Assembly (NCBI GenBank): GCA_937925335.1
Contig: CALEWY010000048.1
Coordinates: forward strand, 1-45,478
Reading direction: 5' to 3'
Source: an uncultured Acidimicrobiales bacterium
GTDB lineage: Bacteria; Actinomycetota; Acidimicrobiia; Acidimicrobiales; SZUA-35
Length of the DNA stretch: 45,478 bases
Part shown: piece after piece, positions 23,883 through 33,340 of the stretch
Position numbering within the stretch: position 1 is the first letter of the stretch
Layout: each line of letters starts with the position of its first letter
Position numbers and translations under genes: made by a program
The notes under the pieces: model-generated
What the model saw: only the letters and a program-made list of their open reading frames with translations
Database searches by the model: none
What the model was told of the DNA's origin: nothing

Positions 23883-24950
23883 ATGCTCGAACGGCTGACC
23901 ATGCTCGAAGACGAGCACCGCGAACTCGAAGCTCGTCTCGGCGACCCCGAACTCGTCGCGGACAACGAGCGCTACGTGAAGGCAATGCGGCGCTATTCCG
24001 AGCTCAGCTCGGTCGTTGGTGTTGGTCGCAAGCTGCAAGATCGGATGGACGACGTCGACGTCGCCAAGTCGCTCATGAGCGAAGCCGACGCGGCGGAGAA
24101 GGAAGAGCTGCGAGCCGAGGTCAGCTCCGGAGAGGCCGAGATCGTTGAACTCGAGCAAGAGTTCCGATTGCTTCTTTTGCCGAAGGATCCGAACGATGGT
24201 CGAGATGTGATCGTCGAGATCCGGGGAGCGGAAGGTGGTGAGGAAGCCAACCTCTTCGCCCGCGATCTCTACGACATGTACCAGGCATACGCCGACCGGC
24301 TCGGCTGGAAAACTGAAACGCTCGGCTCGCACGTGTCCGACCTCGGCGGCTTCTCCGACGTCGCCTTCATGGTTCGTGGGGCCGATGTTTGGACGCGGCT
24401 GAAGTTCGAGGCAGGCCCGCACCGAGTGCAGCGAGTCCCGGTGACGGAGTCACAGGGACGTGTACACACGTCCTCGGCCACCGTGTCTGTCCTCGCCGAA
24501 GCCGAAGAAGTCGATCTCGAAATCGATCCGAACGACTTGAAGATCGACACGTATCGGTCCTCGGGAGCGGGTGGTCAGCACGTCAACACAACCGACTCCG
24601 CCGTTCGCATGACCCACATGCCAACGGGTGTGGTCGTTTCGATGCAGGACGAGAAAAGCCAGCTGCAAAACCGGGCTCGGGCGCTCGTCGTCATGCGATC
24701 CCGCCTGCTCAAGCTGCAACAGGACGAAGCAGCAGCCGAAGCCTCCGCCACCCGGCGAGACCAGATCGGCGGCGGTGGCCGCTCCGAGAAGATCCGGACC
24801 TACAACTACAAAGAGAACCGCGTCACCGACCACCGGATCGGCCTGACGATCTACAAGCTCGATCGTGTGCTCACGGGTGAGCTCGACGATGTCAGCGACG
24901 CACTCGTCGCTGACGAGCGAGCTCGTCAGCTGCAAGACAGCGACACCTAA
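23883..24950 (+). CDS. prfA: Peptide chain release factor 1
   Basis: The 355-residue factor reads UAA and UAG stop codons and triggers peptide release. It shows the N-terminal helical domain (MLERLTMLEDEHRELEARL), the RF1-type codon-recognition tripeptide PVT (186-188, in RVPVTESQGR; RF2 would have SPF), and the catalytic GGQ (230-232, in SSGAGGQHVNTTDSAVR). The C-terminus follows the family through NRVTDHRIGLTIYKLD. The glutamine of GGQ is the target of PrmC, encoded 47 bases downstream, the standard pairing. Confidence 0.97.
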   Translation: MLERLTMLEDEHRELEARLGDPELVADNERYVKAMRRYSELSSVVGVGRKLQDRMDDVDVAKSLMSEADAAEKEELRAEVSSGEAEIVELEQEFRLLLLPKDPNDGRDVIVEIRGAEGGEEANLFARDLYDMYQAYADRLGWKTETLGSHVSDLGGFSDVAFMVRGADVWTRLKFEAGPHRVQRVPVTESQGRVHTSSATVSVLAEAEEVDLEIDPNDLKIDTYRSSGAGGQHVNTTDSAVRMTHMPTGVVVSMQDEKSQLQNRARALVVMRSRLLKLQQDEAAAEASATRRDQIGGGGRSEKIRTYNYKENRVTDHRIGLTIYKLDRVLTGELDDVSDALVADERARQLQDSDT

Positions 24951-24997
24951 GACGTGGCTGGTAGCTCGTTCGGCGGCAGTTCGATTGGCGACGATTC

Positions 24998-25945
24998 GTG
25001 AGCGGCAGTTCAGCCGACGGGAGCCCGACCGGCGAGGATTCAGCCGACGCGAACACCGTTGCCTGGCGCGATCTGTTGGCCGAAACGATGAGCCGGCTCA
25101 CGGCTGGGGGAGTGGTCGACGCTGAGATCAGTGCTCGCCGCATCATCGAAGAAGCGTCTGGTTTTGATGGCGCCGAACTCGGCCCGAACCTGCACACCCT
25201 CGCCACGGTTCGCGGAGTCGCCCACCTCGATTCGATGGTCACCCGACGCCTCGCAGGCGAGCCGCTCCAATACGTGGTTGGACGATGGGGATTTCGCCAT
25301 CTCGATCTGATGGTCGACGGCCGTGTTCTGATCCCTCGTCCCGAGACCGAAGAGGTTGTTGGATGGGCGATCGCTGAACTCACGGCAATGCGAGCCGCGG
25401 CGAGCGCGTCGGGCGACCCGGAACGATCGTTCACCGCGGTCGACCTCGGGACCGGAAGTGGCGCGATCGGGCTGTCGATCCTCGCCGAGGTCGACGATGT
25501 CGACGTGTGGCTCACCGACCGTTCGGCCGACGCGCTTGCGGTCGCCCGAGCAAACCTCGTCGGCCTGAGCAGACGCGCTGCCCGAGGCCGTGTTGCTGAG
25601 GGCAGCTGGTTCGACGCATTGCCGGATGAGTTGGCCAACAGCATTGACCTGATCGTGTCGAACCCGCCCTACATCGCAGCCGCCGAAACGCTTCCAGCCG
25701 AGGTCGTTGAGTGGGAACCGAACGGAGCGCTCGTTGCGGGTGAATCGGGAGACGAGGACCTGCTCCATCTCGTTGGCGAGTCCTCTCGGTGGCTGACACC
25801 AACTGGTGTCTTGGTGATGGAATTGGCACCCTCGCAGGCCGAACGGATCGCACAGGTCGCAGCCTCATCGTTCAGCGATGTTGCGATCCGGACCGACCTC
25901 TCAGACCGCCAGCGAGCGGTGATCGCTCGCCAGCCAATTCTCTGA
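24998..25945 (+). CDS. prmC: Release-factor glutamine methyltransferase
   Basis: The 315-residue SAM-dependent enzyme methylates the GGQ glutamine of RF1 and RF2. The N-terminal helical domain (WRDLLAETMSRLTAGGVVDAE) is followed by LIPRPETEEVV, the SAM loop VDLGTGSGAIGLSIL and the amide-methyltransferase signature NPPY (from Asn222, in LIVSNPPYIAA). GTG 24998 gives a ~15-residue Ser/Gly-rich extension before the family N-terminus; the exact start is uncertain because no ribosome site is visible. In many actinobacteria a Sua5-type threonylcarbamoyl gene comes next; here it does not. Confidence 0.95.
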   Translation: MSGSSADGSPTGEDSADANTVAWRDLLAETMSRLTAGGVVDAEISARRIIEEASGFDGAELGPNLHTLATVRGVAHLDSMVTRRLAGEPLQYVVGRWGFRHLDLMVDGRVLIPRPETEEVVGWAIAELTAMRAAASASGDPERSFTAVDLGTGSGAIGLSILAEVDDVDVWLTDRSADALAVARANLVGLSRRAARGRVAEGSWFDALPDELANSIDLIVSNPPYIAAAETLPAEVVEWEPNGALVAGESGDEDLLHLVGESSRWLTPTGVLVMELAPSQAERIAQVAASSFSDVAIRTDLSDRQRAVIARQPIL

Positions 25946-25960
25946 GCGACCGAATCGATG

Positions 25961-25966
25961 TAGTGT
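25961..25966 (+). promoter_or_regulatory. Candidate -10 box (TAGTGT) for a leaderless transcript
   Basis: TAGTGT ends seven bases before ATG 25974, with no ribosome site. It would start a separate transcript for the cyclic-nucleotide-binding-domain gene after prmC. Confidence 0.42.
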
Positions 25967-25973
25967 CCGGCGC

Positions 25974-26396
25974 ATGTTCGGTCGCCACAACAAACTCGAT
26001 ACGTCATGGCTCGGCAGTGTTCCGTTCTTTCGGGACTTCAGCGAAGACGAGCTCGGTGAGGTCGCCAGCCTCGGAAACCGCGTTGAAGCAGAAGACGGTG
26101 CAGAACTGACCGACCAGGGTCGGTTCGGCGACGTGTGTTACGTGATCGTCGAGGGTTCGGCGAACGTGCTGATGAATGGCGAATACGTCGCAACCGTGAG
26201 CTCTGGCTCCATGGTCGGCGAGATGGCGATCTTGGAGCACCGCCCCCGCAACGCCACCGTGGTCGCCGAGGGTGAGATGGTTCTCGTGGCCTTCACGACG
26301 CAGGATTTCCGGTCGATGCTCGAGCGCAGCCCATCGGCGAACGAGAAGGTTCTCTCGATGCTCAACGCACGGATGTCTGCCAACCGCGACCGCTGA
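25974..26396 (+). CDS. Single-domain cyclic-nucleotide-binding (Crp-type sensor) protein
   Basis: The 140-residue product is essentially one cNMP-binding beta-barrel: an N-terminal helix (VPFFRDFSEDELGEVASLG), the barrel with DQGRFGDVCYVIVEGSANVL, the phosphate-binding cassette GSMVGEMAILEHRPRNATVVA, and a short C-terminal helix. The cassette has Gly-Glu and Arg in the expected places for cAMP or cGMP binding. There is no DNA-binding domain, channel or kinase, so it may act by binding a partner. Related one-domain proteins are common in actinobacteria, generally uncharacterised. The gene occupies the position where sua5 often sits. Confidence 0.85.
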   Translation: MFGRHNKLDTSWLGSVPFFRDFSEDELGEVASLGNRVEAEDGAELTDQGRFGDVCYVIVEGSANVLMNGEYVATVSSGSMVGEMAILEHRPRNATVVAEGEMVLVAFTTQDFRSMLERSPSANEKVLSMLNARMSANRDR

Positions 26397-26412
26397 GGTC
26401 AGCTCGCCGACC

Positions 26413-26469
26413 GACGGCGTCTCGTTCAGCTGACGGCGTCTGGTTCAGCTGACTGCGTCTGGCCGACTG
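26413..26469 (+). repeat. 19-bp tandem repeat, three copies
   Basis: GACGGCGTCTCGTTCAGCT at 26413, a one-base variant at 26432 and a more diverged copy at 26451. It fills the short gap before rpiB. Each unit contains GAC...GTC and CAGCTG-type palindromes, so it could bind a protein or simply be slippage. Confidence 0.75.
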
Positions 26470-26504
26470 ACCAGCGAATCTTCCGACTCGCTGATCGAGC
26501 GACA

Positions 26505-26510
26505 TAGGCT
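26505..26510 (+). promoter_or_regulatory. Candidate -10 box (TAGGCT) for leaderless rpiB
   Basis: TAGGCT ends five bases before ATG 26516; there is no Shine-Dalgarno. TTCCGA about 18 bases upstream is a weak -35 candidate. Confidence 0.42.
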
Positions 26511-26515
26511 GCAGC

Positions 26516-26956
26516 ATGCGTATCGCTGTGGCATCAGATCATGCAGGGTTCTCACTCAAGACCGAGATCGCTGCTCACCTCGATGAGGCTGGCCATGAGG
26601 TCGTCGACCTCGGAACCGATTCGACCGAATCGGTCGACTATCCCGACTTTGGCGAAGCGATCGGCCGAGCGGTGGCCAACGGCGACGCCGAACGCGGCGT
26701 CGCCGTCTGTGGAAGCGGGATCGGCATCTGTATGGCCGCGAACAAGGTGGGTGGTGTTCGGGCCGCCACGGTGCACGATGTGACGTCGGCCCGCCTCACT
26801 CGTTTGCACAACGACGCCAACATCGCGTGCCTCGGCGAACGGTTCACCGGAGTGCAGACCGCACTCGACGCGGTCGACGCGTTCGTCTCGACCGAGTTCG
26901 AAGGTGGCCGCCATGCTCGACGAGTCGGCAAGATCGGCGACATCACGCCGAGCTGA
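26516..26956 (+). CDS. rpiB: Ribose-5-phosphate isomerase B
   Basis: The 146-residue RpiB/LacAB-family enzyme interconverts ribose 5-phosphate and ribulose 5-phosphate in the pentose phosphate pathway. Conserved features are the N-terminal RIAVASDHAGFSLK phosphate-binding segment, DYPDFGEAIG, the active-site Cys65 in VCGSGIGICMAANKV, and the late HNDANIACLGER. Length is normal. It lies between the cyclic-nucleotide-binding-domain gene and glyA, a placement I recall from other actinobacterial genomes but did not check. Confidence 0.95.
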   Translation: MRIAVASDHAGFSLKTEIAAHLDEAGHEVVDLGTDSTESVDYPDFGEAIGRAVANGDAERGVAVCGSGIGICMAANKVGGVRAATVHDVTSARLTRLHNDANIACLGERFTGVQTALDAVDAFVSTEFEGGRHARRVGKIGDITPS

Positions 26957-27017
26957 GGCCTCGCGGGGGTCGTTCCGGCGGTAGCGTTCGAGCGAACCAA
27001 TCCTCCAGGAGTTGACC

Positions 27018-28265
27018 ATGCCTTGGCCCACCCTCATCGACGATCCGGTCTGGAAGCTGACCGCCGACGAAATCGATCGGCAGAACTCTGCGCTGCAGCT
27101 GATTGCGTCCGAGAACTTTGCATCGCCCGCCGTCATGGCAGCGACTGGTTCGGTCTTCACGAACAAGTACTCCGAGGGTTATCCCGGCAAGCGCTACTAC
27201 GGCGGCAACCAGGTTGTCGACGAAGTCGAGTCGCTCGCCATCAGCCGGATCTGTGAGCTCTTCGGGGCCGAAGCCGCAAACGTGCAGCCTCACTCCGGCG
27301 CCAACGCCAACATGGCCGTCTACCAGGCCCTCCTCGAGCCAGGCGACACCGTCCTCGGCCTCAGCCTCGACCACGGTGGCCACCTCACCCACGGTTCTCC
27401 CGTGAACGCATCCGGCCTCATGTACAACTTCGTTGGTTACCGGGTCACCAGCGGTGACGAGCGAATCGATCTCGACAACGTTCGCGAGCTCGCCAAGCAG
27501 CACAACCCGAAGCTCATCGTCGCTGGCGCAACCGCCTACCCGCGCATCATCGATCCCGCTCCGTATCGGGCGATCGCCGATGAGGTCGGCGCCCTCTTGA
27601 TGTTCGACTGCGCACACATCGCCGGCCTGATCGCGGGCGACGCTCACCCGAACCCGGTCGGTGTCGCCGACGTCGTCACGTTCACGACGCACAAGACCCT
27701 TCGTGGCCCGCGTGGCGGTTGCATCTTGATGTCCGAAGACCTCGCTCCGGCCATCAACAAGGCGATCTTCCCCGGCCAGCAGGGCGGGCCGCAGGAGCAC
27801 TCGATCGCAGCCAAGGCTGTGGCCTTTGCCGAGGCTCAGACCCCCGAATTCAAGACCTACGCCGCCCAGATCGTCAAGAACGCGAGCGCACTCGCCGCCG
27901 CGATGACCGCCGAGGGTTTCCGCCTCGTCTCGGGCGGAACGGACAACCACCTGCTGTTGGCCGACCTTCGGGCGTTCGACGAGGAACTGACCGGCAAGGA
28001 AGCACAGATCGTGCTCGACGAGGCCGGCATCACGCTCAACCGCAACACGATCCCGGACGATCCTCGCTCTCCGTTCGTCACCTCCGGCATCCGCATCGGC
28101 ACCCCAGCGGTGACCACGCAGGGCATGACCGAGCCCGAGATGACCAAGATCGCCGAGTACATGGCGCGAGCATTGCGAGGCCGCACCGACGCTGGTGAGG
28201 TCGCTGCGGTTCGCGCCGACGTTCGTGCGCTGTGCGAGCCGTTCGCCCCGTACCCCGATCTCTAG
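27018..28265 (+). CDS. glyA: Serine hydroxymethyltransferase
   Basis: The 415-residue PLP enzyme converts serine and tetrahydrofolate into glycine and methylene-tetrahydrofolate. ATG 27018 follows AGGAG (27007-27011) with six bases spacing. The N-terminal [18 protein letters not shown] and [19 protein letters not shown] segments and the PLP-lysine motif [11 protein letters not shown] (Lys226) are textbook. The gene ends 15 bases before wecA, and the gap contains an AGGAG for that gene, so the two are probably cotranscribed. Confidence 0.97.
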   Translation: MPWPTLIDDPVWKLTADEIDRQNSALQLIASENFASPAVMAATGSVFTNKYSEGYPGKRYYGGNQVVDEVESLAISRICELFGAEAANVQPHSGANANMAVYQALLEPGDTVLGLSLDHGGHLTHGSPVNASGLMYNFVGYRVTSGDERIDLDNVRELAKQHNPKLIVAGATAYPRIIDPAPYRAIADEVGALLMFDCAHIAGLIAGDAHPNPVGVADVVTFTTHKTLRGPRGGCILMSEDLAPAINKAIFPGQQGGPQEHSIAAKAVAFAEAQTPEFKTYAAQIVKNASALAAAMTAEGFRLVSGGTDNHLLLADLRAFDEELTGKEAQIVLDEAGITLNRNTIPDDPRSPFVTSGIRIGTPAVTTQGMTEPEMTKIAEYMARALRGRTDAGEVAAVRADVRALCEPFAPYPDL

Positions 28266-28280
28266 GAGAACGAACGCCAC

Positions 28281-29537
28281 ATGCGTGCAGCCCTGAGTTC
28301 CTACCTGGTGGTTGGACTCGTCGCGGCTGGGGTCACGGTGCTCACCGTGCCGATCTTCAAAGTGGTGGCGACCGTTCGCGGCTACGTCGCACAACCCGAC
28401 GAACGCAGAGTTCACGACACCCCCACCGCAACGATCGGTGGGGGTGCCATGTATCTCGGTTTCATGGTTGCGTTCTGTGTCGCGTGGACCACCGGCTGGT
28501 TCGAGTCGTCGTTTTCGGGCACCAGCGAGCCGCTCGGCATCGTGGCGCTCGCAACGCTCGCCTATGCGGTTGGCCTACTCGACGACGTCCGCGAGATCTC
28601 GGCGCCTGCAAAGACCGCCGGCATCGTTTTGGCGTCGAGTTTGCTGATTTTCGGCGGCGTGAGCCTGATCTTCTTTCGGATTCCGTTCGTTGGCGTCACC
28701 GTTCTCAGCCCCGACCTTGGCTTCTTGCTGAGCGTGGTGTGGGTGCTCGGCATGACAAATGCCGTGAACTTCATCGATGGCCTCGACGGCCTCGCTTCGG
28801 GAATCATGGGCATTGGTGGTGTTGCGTTCTTCCTCTACACGACCCGCCTCACCGACGAAGGTCTTGTGCAGCCGGGAAACATCGGCCTGCTGGTGATCGC
28901 CATCGTCGTCGGGATGTGCGCCGGATTTTTGCCGTGGAACGTGCACCCGGCGAAGACGTTCATGGGCGACGGCGGCAGCTTGTTGCTCGGCTCGCTGATG
29001 GCAGCGAGCACGATGTCGGTCGGTGGCCGAACCGACGATCCGTTCAGTGGTCAAACGTTCTTCTTCTACGCCCCGCTCGTGATCCCACTGGTGATCCTTG
29101 GTGTGCCGGTCATCGACACGATGTTCGCGATCGTCCGCCGCGCCACGCGCCGGCAGGGCCTTGCCACCGCCGACATGGGCCACCTTCATCATCGGCTGAT
29201 CCGGCTCGGCCACGGTCATCGTCGTAGCGTCAACATCTTGTGGGCGTGGACGGCCCTCCTATCGGCGCTCGTGTTGTGGCCTGTCTACAACGAGGGTCGA
29301 GGTGACGCGATCGTCCCCATCGGCGTGGCTGGCATGGCGGTGCTCCTCTACGTCTCATTCCGGCCGGGAACAGGGCGCAATCGAGTCGATGCAGATGGTG
29401 CGAACTCGACCGATCAAGAGAGCGATTCCGACGTGGATTCCGATGGCGATTCAGGCCTTGATCTCGCCGCCTCCGAGGGCGTTCCGAGCAACGTCGTCGA
29501 TTTCGCAGAACGAAGAACTGAAGCCGCCAAGCCCTGA
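28281..29537 (+). CDS. wecA: Polyprenyl-phosphate GlcNAc-1-phosphate transferase (WecA/TagO type)
   Basis: The 418-residue polytopic membrane enzyme transfers a sugar-1-phosphate (GlcNAc-1-P in characterised members) from the UDP-sugar to the lipid carrier, starting cell-wall glycan synthesis. About 10-11 helices carry the family motifs: YVAQPDERRVHDTPTATIGG, Asp-Asp at 101-102 (GLLDDVRE), NFIDGLDG (163-170), the catalytic FMGDGGS (227-233) and the cytoplasmic His motif HLHHRLIRLGH. The last ~55 residues are a polar, Asp/Ser-rich tail beyond the family core. Its place directly before the atp operon is conserved in actinobacteria (as for mycobacterial rfe/wecA). Confidence 0.95.
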   Translation: MRAALSSYLVVGLVAAGVTVLTVPIFKVVATVRGYVAQPDERRVHDTPTATIGGGAMYLGFMVAFCVAWTTGWFESSFSGTSEPLGIVALATLAYAVGLLDDVREISAPAKTAGIVLASSLLIFGGVSLIFFRIPFVGVTVLSPDLGFLLSVVWVLGMTNAVNFIDGLDGLASGIMGIGGVAFFLYTTRLTDEGLVQPGNIGLLVIAIVVGMCAGFLPWNVHPAKTFMGDGGSLLLGSLMAASTMSVGGRTDDPFSGQTFFFYAPLVIPLVILGVPVIDTMFAIVRRATRRQGLATADMGHLHHRLIRLGHGHRRSVNILWAWTALLSALVLWPVYNEGRGDAIVPIGVAGMAVLLYVSFRPGTGRNRVDADGANSTDQESDSDVDSDGDSGLDLAASEGVPSNVVDFAERRTEAAKP

Positions 29538-29539
29538 GG

Positions 29540-29569
29540 TTGCCAAACACACCCCGCGTTCAATATCGT
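29540..29569 (+). promoter_or_regulatory. Candidate promoter of the ATP synthase operon
   Basis: TTGCCA (29540-29545), 18 bases, then TATCGT (29564-29569), ten bases before GTG 29580. The transcript could start at or very near that GTG. It is the only promoter-like pair found ahead of the eleven-gene operon. Confidence 0.5.
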
Positions 29570-29579
29570 TCCGGCGGTC

Positions 29580-29906
29580 GTGGGTGGTGTTGAGTCGTTG
29601 CCCGCGGACGTAATCACTCGCCCCAATCCACCCTCCCAAGGTTCAGTGGAAGCCGACCGTTCACCTCTTTCCGAGCAGTTCAACCAAAGCAGTGGCTCCT
29701 ATGAGCTGGTGCTCTCTGCGGTGATCCTCGGCATCGGCGGCTACTTCATCGACCGCTGGCTTGGCACCACGCCGATCTTCATGGTCGTGCTCACCGTGCT
29801 CGGATTCGTTGGAGCCGGGCTCTCGATCTACTACCGCTACAAGCACCAGATCGCGACGCTGCAAGCAGAGACCGCCAGCCTCCGCCAGCAGAGGGGTCGA
29901 TCATGA
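29580..29906 (+). CDS. atpZ: AtpZ/AtpI-family protein (first gene of atp operon)
   Basis: The 108-residue product has two transmembrane helices with the Gly-rich AtpZ pattern: LVLSAVILGIGGYFIDRWLG, TTPIF and LGFVGAGLSIYYRYK. In other bacteria AtpZ helps AtpI with c-ring assembly or divalent-ion supply. The hydrophilic N-terminal ~30 residues depend on the start. GTG 29580 is favoured because a -10 box lies just upstream; GTG 29646 is a shorter alternative with AAGG before it. The stop overlaps the next gene as ATGA. A C-terminal amphipathic helix (ATLQAETASLRQQRG) follows the second membrane segment. Confidence 0.8.
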   Translation: MGGVESLPADVITRPNPPSQGSVEADRSPLSEQFNQSSGSYELVLSAVILGIGGYFIDRWLGTTPIFMVVLTVLGFVGAGLSIYYRYKHQIATLQAETASLRQQRGRS

Positions 29907-30370
29907 CCGCTCTCGTTCAGCGCCTCGAAGGCCCATCTCCCGCCGCCCAGGTCGCACTCGACATGGTGAAGCGTGGCCTGCCCCTCGTTCCCGTCGGCAT
30001 GGTCATCGGTGCGATCTTCGCCGGCTTCAACGGCGCCATGTCGGTGACCTACGCAATGATGCTCGTGCTCGTCAACCTCGTGCTCTCCGCCGCCCTGCTT
30101 GGATGGGCCGCCAAAATCTCATTCGCCGCTGTCGCATCTGCCGCTCTCGGTGGTTATGTCCTGCGCCTCGGCCTCATCTTCGCCGCCGTGTGGATTGTCA
30201 AAGACATGTCGTGGGTCGCCATGGTGCCCCTCGGCATCACGCTGATCGTCACGCACCTCGGCTTGCTCGTCTGGGAGCTCCGTCATGTTTCGGCATCGAT
30301 GGCGCACCCTGGTCTGAAACCCCGTACCCCTCGTTCGGCCCCGCGGCCTGTTGCCGCCGGTCGGCGCTAA
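29903..30370 (+). CDS. atpI: ATP synthase protein I
   Basis: This 155-residue protein has four predicted helices (LVPVGMVIGAIFAGFNGAM, AMMLVLVNLVLSAALLGWA, VLRLGLIFAAVWIV, MVPLGITLIVTHLGLLVW) and a basic Pro-rich tail. Size, topology and position directly before atpB match the ATP-synt_I family and the small gene before atpB in mycobacteria. AtpI assists assembly of the c-ring and is not part of the finished enzyme. Sequence conservation in this family is low, so the assignment leans on context. It overlaps the preceding gene as ATGA. Confidence 0.78.
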   Translation: MTALVQRLEGPSPAAQVALDMVKRGLPLVPVGMVIGAIFAGFNGAMSVTYAMMLVLVNLVLSAALLGWAAKISFAAVASAALGGYVLRLGLIFAAVWIVKDMSWVAMVPLGITLIVTHLGLLVWELRHVSASMAHPGLKPRTPRSAPRPVAAGRR

Positions 30371-30396
30371 CTCGAAAACGTCAAGGAGCGACATCA

Positions 30397-31597
<1,201 letters not shown>

Positions 31598-31601
31598 TCC
31601 G

Positions 31602-32129
31602 GTGATCGCATCCGTCATCCTCGCTGCCGAGGAAGTCGAGGCCAAGAACCCGATCCTCCCGGAGCTGTCCGAGATGTTCTGGGGTGCCATTGCGTTTTTC
31701 TCGCTGTGGGCCCTGGTCAAATTCGTGCTGCTCCCTCCCGTTCTCAATGTGATGAACGAGCGCGAGGACCGGATTCGTGGAGATCTCGACGCTGCTGATG
31801 CAGCACGGGCTCGTCAGGGAAGCGCCGCAAGTGAAGTCAGCGATCAACTCGCTGGCTCACGAGCCGAAGCTGCCCAGATCGTCGATGCCGCACGAGCTGA
31901 AGCCGAAGCCGAGCGAGCCGCCATCATCGGTGCCGCTGAGGCCGAGGTCGCATCCATGAAGGCCGACGCCGAAGCCGAGATCGCTGCATCTCGAGCCGAA
32001 GCGATGAGCGGTATTGCACCGTCGGTCGCCGAGGTCGCTGCTGATGCTGCAGGTCGAGTGATGAATCGCCAGATTCCGCTCAGCTCTGCACAGCCAGTCG
32101 TCGACCGATTCCTGTCCAACTCGAACTAG
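31602..32129 (+). CDS. atpF: ATP synthase F0 subunit b (first copy)
   Basis: The 175-residue product has the b-subunit layout: a short N-terminus (NPILPELSEMFWG), one membrane helix (AIAFFSLWALVKFVLLPPVL), then a long Ala/Glu-rich amphipathic coiled helix (SRAEAAQIVDAARAEAEAE and onward) forming the peripheral stalk. GTG 31602, four bases after the atpE stop, is chosen because it restores the usual N-terminus. A second b-like gene follows after nine bases. The two would form a heterodimeric stalk, as b and b' do in cyanobacteria and plastids. Confidence 0.92.
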   Translation: MIASVILAAEEVEAKNPILPELSEMFWGAIAFFSLWALVKFVLLPPVLNVMNEREDRIRGDLDAADAARARQGSAASEVSDQLAGSRAEAAQIVDAARAEAEAERAAIIGAAEAEVASMKADAEAEIAASRAEAMSGIAPSVAEVAADAAGRVMNRQIPLSSAQPVVDRFLSNSN

Positions 32130-32138
32130 AGGCACACC

Positions 32139-32678
32139 ATGAACATGCCGCTTTTTAGTGTGATCGGCGCCGAAGGCCCCAACGGCCTCCAACTGGCCAG
32201 TGACATCAACGAGGTCATCTGGGGTTCCATCGCGTTCTTCGTGTTGATCGGCCTCATCGCCTGGAAGGCCGGACCGGCCATCAAGGGCATGATTTCGGGA
32301 CGTACCGAGCGCATCGAGTCTGAACTCGCCGCCGCTCGAGCCGAACGAGCTGAAGCTGAAGAGGCACTCAACGCCTCGACCGCTGATCTCCCCGACGTCA
32401 GCGCTGAAGAAGGACGCATCGTCGCCGAAGCCAACGACACCGCACAACGTTTGCGGGTCGATCTCAAGGCCAAGGCAGAGTCCGACGCTGCTGCACTCCG
32501 CACCCGTGGAGCAGCTGACGTCGAGACGATGAAGCGTCAGGCCATGGCCGACATCCAAGAGGAAGTCGCCCGTGTCGCCCGAGATGCAACCGAAGTCGTG
32601 GTGACCGAGTCCCTCGATGCGTCGGCTCACGCTGACCTCATCGACTCGTACATCACCCAGGTCAGCCAAGCCGGCTGA
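32139..32678 (+). CDS. ATP synthase F0 subunit b' (second b-type copy)
   Basis: A second b-type subunit of 179 residues: N-terminal GLQLASDINEVIWGSIAFFV, one membrane helix, then a long charged helix rich in Ala, Glu and Arg. It differs clearly from the first copy in sequence but not in architecture. Mycobacteria have one b plus a b-delta fusion protein; here the second b lies directly before a free delta gene, the same order as the two parts of that fusion. AGAGG precedes ATG 32139. The C-terminal ~30 residues (VVVTESLDASAHADLIDSYI) resemble the delta-contacting end of b. Confidence 0.88.
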   Translation: MNMPLFSVIGAEGPNGLQLASDINEVIWGSIAFFVLIGLIAWKAGPAIKGMISGRTERIESELAAARAERAEAEEALNASTADLPDVSAEEGRIVAEANDTAQRLRVDLKAKAESDAAALRTRGAADVETMKRQAMADIQEEVARVARDATEVVVTESLDASAHADLIDSYITQVSQAG

Positions 32679-32713
32679 TCGAAACGATTTGATCGAAGAA
32701 CCGGAGACAATGA

Positions 32714-33238
32714 ATGTCTGACCAGATCAAGGGTTACGCCGAGGCTCTCCTCGCCGTCGCCCGCGCTGACGGCAACACCGACACGGTCAAGAGCGAGCTC
32801 ATCGCTGTTGCCAACGCCGTCGACAACAATGAGGAACTGCGTTCGTCGCTGAGCAACAACTTGTTGCCAAGCGCCACCCGCAACCAGATCCTCGACGACA
32901 TTCTTGCGGGCAAGGTGTCCGACACGGCCCGTGGTCTCGCCGGGATGATCGTGAGCGCCGGCAAGGGCTCACAGTTCGGCGAAATCGTTCAGTCGTTTGT
33001 GGCCGCCTCGGCCGCCGAGTCCGGTGCCAGTGTTGCCACGGTGCGATCCGCCGTTGCGCTCTCCGCCGACCAGGAATCACGTCTCGCCGCCGCCTTGAAG
33101 CAAAAGATGGGCAGCGACGTCGAGGTTCAGGTCGTCGTCGACCCGTCGGTCGTCGGCGGCGCCGTCACCACGATCGGCGACACCGTCATCGATGGTTCGC
33201 TCCGGACACGCCTCAACTCGATGCGTTCCACCCTCTAA
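32714..33238 (+). CDS. atpH: ATP synthase F1 subunit delta
   Basis: The 174-residue OSCP/delta subunit links the peripheral stalk to the top of F1. The N-terminal six-helix domain starts with QIKGYAEALLAVARADG, and the C-terminal region VEVQVVVDPSVVGGAVTTIGDTVIDGSLRTRLNSM is the family signature. It stands alone, not fused to a b-type domain. AGAC-rich spacing with GGAGA precedes ATG 32714. A 102-base spacer with a hairpin follows before atpA. Confidence 0.94.
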   Translation: MSDQIKGYAEALLAVARADGNTDTVKSELIAVANAVDNNEELRSSLSNNLLPSATRNQILDDILAGKVSDTARGLAGMIVSAGKGSQFGEIVQSFVAASAAESGASVATVRSAVALSADQESRLAAALKQKMGSDVEVQVVVDPSVVGGAVTTIGDTVIDGSLRTRLNSMRSTL

Positions 33239-33260
33239 CTCTCGCTCGCAAGTGTCCGGC

Positions 33261-33283
33261 CATTCGTGGGGTTTCCCCGAATG
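33261..33283 (+). other. Hairpin in the atpH-atpA spacer
   Basis: CATTC...GGGG, loop TTT, CCCC...GAATG form a 9-bp stem with a two-base bulge. There is no T-run after it, so full termination is unlikely. It may be an RNA-processing or stability element separating F0/delta genes from the F1 catalytic genes. Confidence 0.5.
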
Positions 33284-33340
33284 ACGCCGACGCCGCATCC
33301 GTACGCACAGCTCAGCAACAGCCAAGAAAGCAGATTTCAC

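Noticed and set aside
26943..28415. Long reverse-strand open frame opposite glyA (~490 codons)
   Set aside because: It is the mirror of glyA codon structure in a G+C-rich genome. Its protein has no recognisable domain, and glyA is certain.
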